Positions 29,329 to 38,022 of a DNA stretch of 64,000 nucleotides are shown in pieces. The position numbers were made by a program, and so were the translations under genes. The notes beneath the pieces are model-generated. The model was not told where the DNA came from, did no database searches, and saw nothing but the letters and a program-made list of their open reading frames with translations. The first letter of the stretch is position 1; every line of letters starts with the position of its first letter. The DNA comes from JANPPS01 sp964242575. Lineage in GTDB: Bacteria; Pseudomonadota; Alphaproteobacteria; Acetobacterales; Acetobacteraceae. Where the stretch lies: the NCBI GenBank assembly GCA_964242575.1, contig CAXTCN010000005.1, positions 1 through 64,000 of the forward strand, written 5' to 3'.

Positions 29329-30389
29329 CCTTGCTGGAGGTGGAGGGCCTGGCCAAGCACTACCCGATCCGCCGCGGCATGCTGTCCCGCGCCGTGGGAG
29401 CGGTGCGCGCGGTGGATGGCATCTCGTTCAGCATCGAACGCGGCGAGACGCTGGCGCTGGTGGGCGAGAGCGGCTGCGGCAAAAGCACCACGGCCCGGCT
29501 GGCGCTGCGGCTGATCGAGCCGACCGCTGGTACGGTCCGCTTCGAGGGCTCGGACATCACGCGGCTGCGTGGCGCGGCGATGCGCCAGTTGCGGCGGCGG
29601 ATGCAGATGGTGTTTCAGGACCCGTTCGCCTCGTTGAACCCGCGCATGACCGTGGGCGACATCGTAGAGGAGCCGTTGGTGGTGCACGCCATCGGCGACG
29701 GCGCGGCTCGGCGGGCGCGGGTGGCGGAGCTGCTGGACCTGGTGGGCCTGGCGCCATACCACGCGGCCCGCTACCCGCATGAATTCTCCGGCGGACAGCG
29801 CCAGCGCATCGGCATCGCGCGGGCGCTGGCGGTGGAGCCGGCCCTGGTGGTGTGCGACGAGCCGGTCAGCGCGCTGGACGTGTCGATCCAGGCGCAAGTG
29901 GTGAACCTGCTGAAGGACCTGCAGCGCCGGCTCGGGCTGTCCTACTTGTTCATCGCGCATGACCTGGCGGTGGTGAAGCACGTCGCGGACCGGGTTGCGG
30001 TGATGTACCTGGGCCGCATCGTCGAAGTGGGGCCGCGCGACCAGGTGTTCGCCAACCCGCGGCACCCCTACACCCGCGTCCTGCTGTCCGCGATTCCCCG
30101 GCCCGACCCGCACCGACGCCTGGCCCGGCAACTGCCCGGCGGCGACGTGCCGAGCCCGTCCAACATACCCCCGGGCTGCCGCTTCCACACGCGATGCCTG
30201 TTCGCCGTCGACCGCTGCCGCACCGAGGACCCTATGCTGCGCCCAATCGAGCCTTATCACTTGTCCGCCTGCCACCTCGCCGAGGGCCTGCCGCCTGCTG
30301 ACGTAATGGATGCTGTTCACGTCGCCGCGCCAGCCGCCGCGCGTAGGTTGGCGTTGTATGCAGAACGCCGGGCTGGAGCAGTGGTATGA
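29325..30389 (+). CDS. ABC transporter ATP-binding protein, DppF type (orphan pair, second)
   Basis: 354 residues with Walker A GESGCGKST, signature FSGGQRQRIGIARAL, Walker B LVVCDEPVSALDV and Cys cluster GCRFHTRCLFAVDRC. The ATG overlaps the DppD-type stop and its own TGA overlaps the alcohol dehydrogenase ATG. It could energise one of the two other peptide-type permeases in the window or one elsewhere. Confidence 0.93.
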   Translation: MTLLEVEGLAKHYPIRRGMLSRAVGAVRAVDGISFSIERGETLALVGESGCGKSTTARLALRLIEPTAGTVRFEGSDITRLRGAAMRQLRRRMQMVFQDPFASLNPRMTVGDIVEEPLVVHAIGDGAARRARVAELLDLVGLAPYHAARYPHEFSGGQRQRIGIARALAVEPALVVCDEPVSALDVSIQAQVVNLLKDLQRRLGLSYLFIAHDLAVVKHVADRVAVMYLGRIVEVGPRDQVFANPRHPYTRVLLSAIPRPDPHRRLARQLPGGDVPSPSNIPPGCRFHTRCLFAVDRCRTEDPMLRPIEPYHLSACHLAEGLPPADVMDAVHVAAPAAARRLALYAERRAGAVV

Positions 30390-31582
30390 GCGCCACGATT
30401 GTATCGCCCCGGCTGATGCTGGTGGGCGGCGGCAGTGTGGCGGAATTGGCCGGCGTGCTGGCGAAGTTCGGCTTGTCCCGGCCTTTGGTGGTGACCGACC
30501 CCTACATGGTCAACTCTGGGCTGGTGCGCCGGTGCCTGGAGCCGCTGGAGGCGGCCGGGCTGCTGCCGGCGGTGTTCAGCGACACGGTGCCGGAACCGAC
30601 CGACACCGTGGTCAACGCTGGCGTCATGTTGCTGGAGGGTGGGCAGTACGACTGCCTAGTAGGGTTCGGCGGCGGCTCGCCAATCGACACGGCCAAGGCG
30701 ATGTCCATCCTGGCGCATGGGCGAGCCAGCGGCGTCGGGTCGCGGATGCGGGACTTCAAGATGCCGGCCAGCGTGGACGTGGCCGGGCTGCCGGTGATCG
30801 CGGTGCCGACCACGGCCGGCACCGGCACCGAGGCGACGCGGTTCACCGTCATCACCGACACCGAGCACGGCGAAAAGATGCTGATTGCCGGCCTGGGCGC
30901 GCTGCCGCTGGCGGCGGTGGTGGACTACGAACTGACGTTCACGGTGCCCAAGCGCATCACGGCGGACACCGGAATCGACAGCCTGACGCACGCGCTGGAG
31001 GCTTACGTGTCGCGCCGGGCCAACCCCTATTCGGACACGCAGGCGCTTGCGGCGATGGCGCTGATTGGTGCCAACTTGCGGACCGCCTACGCCGAGCCGC
31101 AACACGCGGCGGCGCGGGAGGCGATGATGCTGGGCGCGATGCAGGCAGGGATCGCCTTCACCAACAGCTCAGTGGCGCTGGTGCACGGGATGTCCCGGCC
31201 GATTGGCGCGGCATTCCATGTACCGCATGGGTTGTCCAATGCGATGCTGCTGCCGGCCATCACGCGATTCGGGCTGGAAGCGGCGGAGACCCGCTATGCC
31301 GAGGCCGCCCGGACCATCGGGTTCGCCGCGCGTGGCGATGATGATGCGACCGCGGCGGAGCGGCTGGCTGTGGGGTTGGCGGAGTTGAACCGCGATTTGG
31401 ACGTGCCGACGCCGGCGGGGTTCGGCATCAACAAGGCGGAGTGGGACGCTCGGCTGGAGTTGATGGCGGAGCAGGCGTTGGCGTCAGGCAGCCCGGCGAA
31501 CAACCCACGGGTGCCGAGCAAAAAGGAGATTGTGGCCCTATATCGGGTGGTTTGGTCCACAAATCAGGTGAATGCCAAATGA
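30386..31582 (+). CDS. Iron-containing alcohol dehydrogenase (group III)
   Basis: A 398-residue NAD(P)-dependent dehydrogenase. The nucleotide loop GFGGGSPIDTAKA (93-105), metal ligands D198 and H202 (GIDSLTHALE) and H267/H281 (HGMSRPIG, FHVPHG) are complete. Group III includes lactaldehyde, 1,3-propanediol and maleylacetate reductases; the substrate is not clear. It ends the catabolic run begun by coxS, and its TGA overlaps the start of the A/T-rich GIY-YIG gene. Confidence 0.93.
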   Translation: MSATIVSPRLMLVGGGSVAELAGVLAKFGLSRPLVVTDPYMVNSGLVRRCLEPLEAAGLLPAVFSDTVPEPTDTVVNAGVMLLEGGQYDCLVGFGGGSPIDTAKAMSILAHGRASGVGSRMRDFKMPASVDVAGLPVIAVPTTAGTGTEATRFTVITDTEHGEKMLIAGLGALPLAAVVDYELTFTVPKRITADTGIDSLTHALEAYVSRRANPYSDTQALAAMALIGANLRTAYAEPQHAAAREAMMLGAMQAGIAFTNSSVALVHGMSRPIGAAFHVPHGLSNAMLLPAITRFGLEAAETRYAEAARTIGFAARGDDDATAAERLAVGLAELNRDLDVPTPAGFGINKAEWDARLELMAEQALASGSPANNPRVPSKKEIVALYRVVWSTNQVNAK

Positions 31583-32562
31583 GTGACGCCGCCGCGTCAT
31601 TTGGGCGAACCGTTCAGTTGTTCCTCGTAGATGGTATACCGAATGGTTTAATGGTGGCCTCGATCCACGGATGGACTGGAGCGGTCGTTGTAGCCTCACA
31701 ATCGACATTTGCACGTCTTCTTGCTCGTCCTGAAGTGGATCGCACGGGCGTATACATCCTTTATGGCCCAGACCCGAACAATGCCCTTGGAACACGAGCT
31801 TATGTTGGAGAAGCTGATTGTGTTCGAGAACGCATCGATCGCAGTGCAAGTGAACGAGGGTTTTGGGAAACAGCAGTTGTGGTTATCACTAGTGACGAGG
31901 CTCTTACAAAGGGTCATATTCGATATCTAGAAGCTCGGCTTATAGAAATGACTATAGCGGCAGGTCGAGTTAGTCTAGACAATAGCCAAGAACCATCAGC
32001 AGATCGAAAGCGTTTGCCTGAGTCTGACAGAGCTAATATGGAAGCATTCTTAGAGAATCTAAAGATAGTGCTTCCAACTATTGGCCTTGACCTACTCAAA
32101 CCACGTCCCAACATTACGATAAGCCGCCAAATTGCTTTGGAACAACAGGTCTCAGCTCCCGTTGGCACGCCAGAGCAGATGAACTCCGGCGGCCAGCAAT
32201 TCGAATTGCGTCATCGAAGCGGGGTTGTAGCAACTGCAATCGAAGAAGATGGAGAGTTCATCGTACTCAGTGGATCGCGGGCTAGAAAAGACTCCGGCTC
32301 AGTCAGCCATAGCTATCGTGAGTTGAAGGAGGAGTTAGTCGCCCAAGGCGTTCTGGCTAAAGTGGCTGAATCCGAGATGTTCGAGTTTGTTCGAGCGTAC
32401 TCGTTCCGAAGCCCGTCCGCCGCTGCAGCAGTTGTACTTGACCGTAGTGCAAATGGGCGGCTCAAGTGGCGCACGTTAAAAACTAAGATGACGTATCACC
32501 AATGGCAGGAGAGTAGATCGCCTTTAGCAAAGGGAGGTGTATCGACAATACTAACATACTGA
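31579..32562 (+). CDS. GIY-YIG nuclease-family protein with DUF4357 domain
   Basis: 327 residues. The N-terminal half holds a GIY-YIG domain: GVYIL, then YVGEAD with RERI (Arg), a Glu in YLEARLIE and an Asn in LDNSQ, so the catalytic set looks intact. The C-terminal ~100 residues fit DUF4357 (FRSPSAAAAVVLDRSANG). Such proteins are found in mobile or restriction-associated contexts. The codons are far more A/T-rich than the adjoining dehydrogenase, yet the ATG overlaps its stop (ATGA). The boundary of foreign DNA is therefore at or next to the stop codon. Confidence 0.85.
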   Translation: MSDAAASFGRTVQLFLVDGIPNGLMVASIHGWTGAVVVASQSTFARLLARPEVDRTGVYILYGPDPNNALGTRAYVGEADCVRERIDRSASERGFWETAVVVITSDEALTKGHIRYLEARLIEMTIAAGRVSLDNSQEPSADRKRLPESDRANMEAFLENLKIVLPTIGLDLLKPRPNITISRQIALEQQVSAPVGTPEQMNSGGQQFELRHRSGVVATAIEEDGEFIVLSGSRARKDSGSVSHSYRELKEELVAQGVLAKVAESEMFEFVRAYSFRSPSAAAAVVLDRSANGRLKWRTLKTKMTYHQWQESRSPLAKGGVSTILTY

Positions 32563-32594
32563 AACGCGCATTTTGTTGTGAGGCGCTTCATTAT

Positions 32595-33545
32595 TTAAGG
32601 TCGGGGTGCCGTAGCTAAAGCGGGTTGGGCATCTCGCCGCAACTGATTCTCGCCCAACAGCAGCAAAATCGGTGCAGCAATAAAAATCGAGGAGGACGTA
32701 CCGACCACAATCCCAAACAGCATCATAAGCGCGAACCCCGACAGCGACGCCCCGCCAAACAACGCCAGCGGCAAACTCGCCAAAAACACCGTCATCGATG
32801 TGCCCAACGTGCGGTTCAGGGTCTCGTTGATGCTGAGGTCGATCAACTGACGCAGCGGCATCGTCTTATACTTACGCAAGTTTTCGCGCATCCGGTCATA
32901 CACCACCACCTTGTCGTTGGTGGAGTAGCCGATCACCGTCAGGATCGCCGCGACCATGACCAGGTCGAACTCAATCCGCGTGACCACCAGAAACCCAATG
33001 GCCTTGGTGACATCCAGGATCAATGTCACCACCGCTCCCACCGCGAACTGCCACTCGAAGCGGAACCAGATATAAACCAGAATCATCAGCAGGCTGATGC
33101 CCAGCGCCAACATGCCGTTGCGGAACAACTCGGACGATACGGACGCGCCCACGGCGTCGGTGCGGACGATGCGGGTGCCTGGCGCGGCGGCTTCCAGCCC
33201 CTGACGGACCCGGGCGACGGTCGCCTGGGTGGTGGCTTCGTCGCCCTGCGGGTCCATGCGGATGCGCACCTGGTCGTCGCCGCCGAACCGTTGCAGGCCG
33301 GCCTGCGCAACCTGCGCTTGCGCCAACCCGGCGCGCAGTTGGTCGAAGTTGGCCGGGCCGGGCGTCCGCACCTCCATCACCACGCCGCCGCGGAAATCGA
33401 TGCCGAGGTGCAGGCCGGGGTAGAAGAACAGCACCACCGACGCCAGCGACAGCACTGCCGATGTTATCAGGCCGATAAAACGGCCGCGCATGAACTGGAT
33501 TGTGGTGTTGTCCGGGACCAGGCGGAACAGCGGGCGCATGAACAT
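32595..33545 (-). CDS. secF: Protein translocase subunit SecF
   Basis: About 316 residues; with SecD it uses the proton gradient to help pull secreted proteins across the membrane. The N-terminal helix is followed by LGIDFRGGVVMEVRT, the SecF form of the D/F motif; five further helices include VIGYSTNDKVVVYDRMRENLRK and the SINETLNRTLGTS signature. Starts at 33545 (MFMRPLF) or 33539 are both possible; no strong ribosome-binding site marks either. It starts five bases after the secD stop. Confidence 0.95.
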   Translation of the reverse strand: MFMRPLFRLVPDNTTIQFMRGRFIGLITSAVLSLASVVLFFYPGLHLGIDFRGGVVMEVRTPGPANFDQLRAGLAQAQVAQAGLQRFGGDDQVRIRMDPQGDEATTQATVARVRQGLEAAAPGTRIVRTDAVGASVSSELFRNGMLALGISLLMILVYIWFRFEWQFAVGAVVTLILDVTKAIGFLVVTRIEFDLVMVAAILTVIGYSTNDKVVVYDRMRENLRKYKTMPLRQLIDLSINETLNRTLGTSMTVFLASLPLALFGGASLSGFALMMLFGIVVGTSSSIFIAAPILLLLGENQLRRDAQPALATAPRP

Positions 33546-33550
33546 ATGAT

Positions 33551-35110
33551 CTACACCGGCAACAGGGCAGGGCGGGTGCTGACGTACCACCGCACCATCA
33601 GCATCCGCGCGAACAGCGTGGCCGTGAACAGCGTGGTGATAATCCCAACCGTTATGGTGACCGCAAACCCGCGCACCGGGCCGGAACCGAACACGAATAG
33701 CATGACATGCGCCAGGAACGCCGTCGCGTTGCTGTCGATGATGGTGCTGTAGGCGCGGCGAAACCCGGTTTCCAGTGCGTTCAGCGGCGTGCGCCCGGCC
33801 TTGACCTCCTCGCGGATGCGTTCGTTGATGAGGATGTTGGCATCGACCGCCACCCCTAGGGTTAACAGGATGCCGGCCATGCCCGGCAGCGTCAGCGTGG
33901 CCTCCAGCAGCGACAGCACCGCGATCTGCAGGAACAGGTTCGCCAGCAACGCCACGTTGGCGAACCAGCCGAACAGGCCGTAGAACACCGCCATGTAGCC
34001 GATCACCAGCAGGAACCCGACCGCGAGCGCCAATGCCCCGGCGCGGATGCTATCGGCGCCCAGCTCCGGCCCGACGCTCCGTTCCTCCACCACCGTGAGC
34101 GGCGCAGGCAACGCGCCCGCGCGCAGCAGCACCGCGAGGTCCTGGGCGGAGCGGGCGGTGAAGTTGCCGCTGATCTGGCCGCGCCCGCCGGTGATGGGGG
34201 TCTGGATCACCGGCGCGCTAATCACCCTATCGTCTAGCACGATGGCGAAGCGGCGGCCGACGTTGGCACTGGTGATGTCAGCGAACCGCCGCGCGCCCAC
34301 GCTGTCGAACGTGAAGTTCACTACCCAGCGCGCGGTCTGCGTGTCCTGCCCGGGCCGCGCATCGGTGAGGCTCGCGCCGTCCACCTCCACCCGCCGGCGG
34401 ACCGGCAGCTTCACGCCGGGCTGGCCCTCGTCCGCCAGGAAATCGACGCCAGGCGGGGGCGTGCCGGCGACGTTGGCATTCTCATCCAACAGGCGGAACG
34501 TCATGCGCGCGGTGCGGCCAATCAGCTCCTTGATGCGGTTCGGGTCCTCGATGCCGGGCAACTGCACGACGATGCGGCTGTCGCCCTGCCGGGTGATTTG
34601 TGGGTCGAGCACGCCCGTTTCGTCGATGCGGCGGCGGACGATCTCGATGGATTGCAGCACGGCACTGTTGGCGCGGTCGCGCAGCGCGGTGGGCGACAAT
34701 GACAGCGCAACGTCGCCCCCTTGCGCGGACACGTCGAACTCGGCGGGGCCGGCCACGGTCGCGGCCTCACGCAGCAGGCGCACCGCCTCGGTTTGCTGCG
34801 GACCCTCGGGAATGCGGATCAGCACGCGGGACTGCGCCGGCTGCACCTGCAGCGGCTGAGCTCCGGTCACTTTGCCGCGCAACGTGGTGCGCGCCCCGTC
34901 AGCCAGCCTGTCCAGCCGTTCGCGCGCAACCGCGGTCATGTCCACTTCCAGCAGCAAGTAGCTGCCGCCGCGTAGGTCAAGCCCCAGTCCCACCTTGCGC
35001 CAAGGCACCCAACTGGCCGGCGCGGGCAGCACGTTCGGCAGGCACAGCAGCACGCCCAGGACGCAGACGCCGAGGATCAGCGCGACCTTGAGGCGACTGA
35101 AATACATCAT
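33551..35110 (-). CDS. secD: Protein translocase subunit SecD
   Basis: 519 residues, within the usual bacterial size. The first helix is followed by LGLDLRGGSYLLLEVDM (the D1 motif), a large periplasmic region containing RRRIDETGVLDPQI and LPGIEDPNRIKELIG, and a C-terminal six-helix block with GVAVDANILINERIREE. Two adjacent Met codons (35110, 35107) begin it. It is divergent from the Gfo/Idh gene, with 73 bases between them. No yajC is seen in the window. Confidence 0.96.
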   Translation of the reverse strand: MMYFSRLKVALILGVCVLGVLLCLPNVLPAPASWVPWRKVGLGLDLRGGSYLLLEVDMTAVARERLDRLADGARTTLRGKVTGAQPLQVQPAQSRVLIRIPEGPQQTEAVRLLREAATVAGPAEFDVSAQGGDVALSLSPTALRDRANSAVLQSIEIVRRRIDETGVLDPQITRQGDSRIVVQLPGIEDPNRIKELIGRTARMTFRLLDENANVAGTPPPGVDFLADEGQPGVKLPVRRRVEVDGASLTDARPGQDTQTARWVVNFTFDSVGARRFADITSANVGRRFAIVLDDRVISAPVIQTPITGGRGQISGNFTARSAQDLAVLLRAGALPAPLTVVEERSVGPELGADSIRAGALALAVGFLLVIGYMAVFYGLFGWFANVALLANLFLQIAVLSLLEATLTLPGMAGILLTLGVAVDANILINERIREEVKAGRTPLNALETGFRRAYSTIIDSNATAFLAHVMLFVFGSGPVRGFAVTITVGIITTLFTATLFARMLMVRWYVSTRPALLPV

Positions 35111-35183
35111 GGCGCCGGTATGCCGAGCCTGCGTCTCGCGCGCAAGCCTTGGGCGAGCCGTCCCTTGCTGCTACAGCGGTGGC

Positions 35184-36182
35184 ATGAGCCAGCTTCGAAT
35201 AGGCATCGCCGGCACCGGGCACTTCGGCCGCTTCCATGCTTTGAAGGTGGCAGGGAGCCGGCGGGCGGTGCTGGCGGGCCTGTTCGACCCTGATGCCGCC
35301 CGGGCGGCATCAGTGGGGCGGGAGGCGGGCGCCAGCGCCATGCCGCTCGACGCGTTGCTGGCGGCATGCGACGCGCTGATTATTGCCGCGCCCGCCGAGG
35401 TGCACCACCAGCTCGCCACCCAAGCCATGCGGGCCGGACGGCACGTGCTGGTGGAAAAGCCGCTCGCCTCCACTCTGGAACAGGCGGACGCATTAGCGGC
35501 GCTGGCGGCGGAGGCGCGCGTGGTGCTGCAGGTCGGGCATCTGCTGCGCTACACCGCCGAGCACCGGGCCATCTCGGCGCGCATGACCCGGCCGCTGTAC
35601 ATTGAGGCCGCGCGCATCGCCCCGTTCAAGCCGCGCGGCACCGACGTGTCGGTGATCTTGGATCTGATGATCCATGACCTCGACCTCGTGCTGGCGCTGG
35701 TGAACAGCCCGATCGAGAGCGTGGACGCGCTGGGCGCGGCGGTGTCCAGCGCGCACGAGGACATTGCCAACGCCCGGGTGCGGTTCGAAAACGGCTGCGT
35801 CGCCACCATCACCGCAAGCCGCATCTCATTGAAAACAGAACGGAAGATGCGGCTGTTCTCCGAGGAGGGCTACATGTCCGCGGATTTCGTGGCGAAAAAG
35901 CTGGTGATGATTGGGCGGGAGCGCGGCATGCCGCTGCCCGGCACCGGCGGGTTCCGGCGTGAGGAGGTCGGCTGGTCCGACAGCGACGCCATGGCCGCCG
36001 AGCACGAGGCGTTCGTGGCGTCGTGCCTCGATGGCGCGCCCGTGGTGGTGGACGCCGCCGCGGGACGCCGGGCGCTCGCGGCGGCGCTCGCGGTGACGAC
36101 CGGGATGCAGGCGTCACGCGACCGGGCGGTGGCGTCCGGCCTGATCCAGGGCCTCCAGCACCTTGGCGGCGGCGGCCTCTGA
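35184..36182 (+). CDS. Gfo/Idh/MocA family NAD(P)-dependent oxidoreductase
   Basis: 332 residues. The N-terminal Rossmann fold reads IGIAGTGHFGRFHA, followed by the EKP motif (VLVEKPLAS) and VGHLLRY; the C-terminal domain contains DVSVILDLMIHDLDLVL with the conserved D-x3-H. Because it lies tail to tail with lpxB it may oxidise a UDP-amino sugar for lipid A (GnnA-like), but no aminotransferase partner is present, so this is inference. Its last 69 bases overlap the 3' end of lpxB on the other strand. Confidence 0.85.
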   Translation: MSQLRIGIAGTGHFGRFHALKVAGSRRAVLAGLFDPDAARAASVGREAGASAMPLDALLAACDALIIAAPAEVHHQLATQAMRAGRHVLVEKPLASTLEQADALAALAAEARVVLQVGHLLRYTAEHRAISARMTRPLYIEAARIAPFKPRGTDVSVILDLMIHDLDLVLALVNSPIESVDALGAAVSSAHEDIANARVRFENGCVATITASRISLKTERKMRLFSEEGYMSADFVAKKLVMIGRERGMPLPGTGGFRREEVGWSDSDAMAAEHEAFVASCLDGAPVVVDAAAGRRALAAALAVTTGMQASRDRAVASGLIQGLQHLGGGGL

Positions 36183-37280
36183 CGGTGTGCCCTCAGGCGG
36201 GCGCAGCGTGTCCAGCAGCGCGCGGAACGCCTGCCGCTGTGCCTGCACGGCGTCCGGGTCCCGCAGCAGCGTAAGCGCAGTTCGGCTGAGCGTCTCGGGG
36301 GTGCAGTCCTGTTGCAGCAGCTCCGGCACCACGGCGCGGCCGGCCAGCAGGTTGACCATGGCGACGTGCGGCACCTTAATCATGCGCCGGGCCAGCACGG
36401 CGCTGAGCGGGTTCACCCGGTATGTCACCACCATTGGCACGCCGGCCAAGGCCAGCTCCAGGGTCGAAGTGCCGGATTTGGTGAGCGCGGCCCCGGCGGC
36501 GGCGTAGGCGTCGTGCTTGTCCTGCACCTCGGTCACGATGATGGGTTGCACCGGCCAGCTTGCGGCGGCCCGGCGCACCACGTCCGCCACCGCCGGGGAC
36601 ACCGGCAGCACCGGCCGCAACCCAGGCTCGTGCAGCGCCAGACGCGCCAGGGTTTGGCCGAACACCGGCAGCAGGCGCGGCGCTTCGGACCGCCGGCTGC
36701 CGGGCATGAGCACCAGGACAGGCTGGTTTGGCGCCAGGCCATGCGCCTGCCGGAAGCGTGCGCCGTCGCCCTGGTCCGCGCCGGATTGCAGCACGGGATG
36801 GCCCACGAAGTCCGCCGCGATGCCGTGCTGCGCGAACCACGCGGGCTCGAACGGCAACAGGCACAGCAGCTTGTTCCACAAGCCGGGGTAGCGCCGCACC
36901 CGGTGCGCCCGCCAGGCCCAGACTTGCGGGGCCACGTAGTGCACGCGAGGGATGCCGAGCTTGGCGGCAGCTTCCAGCACGCGATGGGTGAAGCCGGGGC
37001 TGTCGATGGTCACCAGCACGTCCGGTTTCCGCGCGGCGATGTCGGCCAGCGTCTCATGCAGGCGTCGGCGCAGCAGGCGGATGCGGGGCAGCACCTCGAC
37101 GATGCCCATGACGGCCAGGTCCGCCAGGGGATACAGGCTGTCCAGCCCTTGCTCGGCCATGCGCGGGCCACCGACGCCGGCGAACGCGACGCCGGGCCAT
37201 TGCTGGCGCAGGGCGGCCATCAGGCGCGCGCCCAGCACGTCGCCGCTCGCCTCGCCGGCCAACAGGTAAATCAGCGGCAT
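36114..37280 (-). CDS. lpxB: Lipid-A-disaccharide synthase
   Basis: A 388-residue GT19 enzyme that joins UDP-2,3-diacylglucosamine and lipid X in lipid A synthesis at the inner membrane. The N-terminal LLAGEASGDVLGA, DLAVMGIVEVLPR, TIDSPGFTHRV, HYVAPQVWAWRAHR and the late TKSGTSTLELAL are characteristic. lpxA, lpxD and fabZ are not adjacent. The 3' end overlaps the convergent oxidoreductase by 69 bases. Confidence 0.96.
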   Translation of the reverse strand: MPLIYLLAGEASGDVLGARLMAALRQQWPGVAFAGVGGPRMAEQGLDSLYPLADLAVMGIVEVLPRIRLLRRRLHETLADIAARKPDVLVTIDSPGFTHRVLEAAAKLGIPRVHYVAPQVWAWRAHRVRRYPGLWNKLLCLLPFEPAWFAQHGIAADFVGHPVLQSGADQGDGARFRQAHGLAPNQPVLVLMPGSRRSEAPRLLPVFGQTLARLALHEPGLRPVLPVSPAVADVVRRAAASWPVQPIIVTEVQDKHDAYAAAGAALTKSGTSTLELALAGVPMVVTYRVNPLSAVLARRMIKVPHVAMVNLLAGRAVVPELLQQDCTPETLSRTALTLLRDPDAVQAQRQAFRALLDTLRPPEGTPSEAAAAKVLEALDQAGRHRPVA

Positions 37281-37366
37281 CGGGGCAGACGGTTGCTAAG
37301 GCTCATGCGGGGCTGCATAGGGGCGGCGAGGGACCGGCGCAACGTGACCCGCATGACCGGACTGAA

Positions 37367-37648
37367 ATGACGCTGCTGCATGTCACGACCGCCACGGGAT
37401 GGGCTGCATTGCAGCGCGAGGGCATCATGCAGCCGAACGGCTTCTGGCACCTGTGCACCCTAGCGCAGTTGCCGTTCGTGCTGGAGCGGCATTTTGCCGG
37501 ACGGACCGAGCTTGTGGTGCTGCGTCTCGACCCGGACCGGCTCGGTGACGTGCGGTGGGAGCGGAGTGAACCCGGCATGGACCCGTTCCCGCATCTTTAC
37601 GGGCCGTTGCGGACGGACGCCGTGCTGGCAGCGGACACTCAGCCGTAG
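37367..37648 (+). CDS. DUF952 family protein
   Basis: 93 residues with the DUF952 pattern: LLHVTTATGWAALQREG, FWHLCTLAQLPFVLERHF, LVVLRLDPDRL and the FPHLYGPL segment. The fold is related to ADP-ribosyltransferase-like domains, but no function is established. It is divergent from lpxB (86-base gap), and its last ten bases overlap the end of hisI. Confidence 0.88.
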   Translation: MTLLHVTTATGWAALQREGIMQPNGFWHLCTLAQLPFVLERHFAGRTELVVLRLDPDRLGDVRWERSEPGMDPFPHLYGPLRTDAVLAADTQP

Positions 37649-38022
37649 AGCGTCCCGGGGCTGACCAAGGGCTGCGCGATCTCCATCAGGCCGCCGTCCC
37701 GCGCCGCCCGGTAGAAACAGGACCGCCGCCCGGTGTGGCAGGCCACGCCGTGCTGATCCACCCGCAGCAGCACCGCGTCGCCGTCGCAGTCCACCCGTAG
37801 CTCCACCAGGCGCTGCGTCTGGCCCGAGGCCTCGCCCTTGCGCCACAGCGCCTGTCGGCTGCGGCTCCAGTAGCAAACCTGGCCCGTCGAGAGGGTCTCG
37901 GCCACCGCGTCCCGGTTCATCCAGGCCAGCATCAGCACCTCGCCGGAGTCGTGCTGCTGCGCCACCGCCGCCACCAGGCCGGCGTCGTTGAAACAGAGGG
38001 CGTTGAGGACGCTATCCCACAT
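37639..38022 (-). CDS. hisI: Phosphoribosyl-AMP cyclohydrolase
   Basis: 127 residues; third step of histidine synthesis, opening the adenine ring of PR-AMP. The metal-binding D-x-D-x-D region (VDCDGDAVLL) and the zinc-binding Cys motif (GVACHTGRRSCFY) are intact, as is the VLMLAWMN start of the core. The ATG at 38020-38022 gives the family length and overlaps the metC end by 11 bases. There is no HisE domain. Confidence 0.93.
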   Translation of the reverse strand: MWDSVLNALCFNDAGLVAAVAQQHDSGEVLMLAWMNRDAVAETLSTGQVCYWSRSRQALWRKGEASGQTQRLVELRVDCDGDAVLLRVDQHGVACHTGRRSCFYRAARDGGLMEIAQPLVSPGTLYG

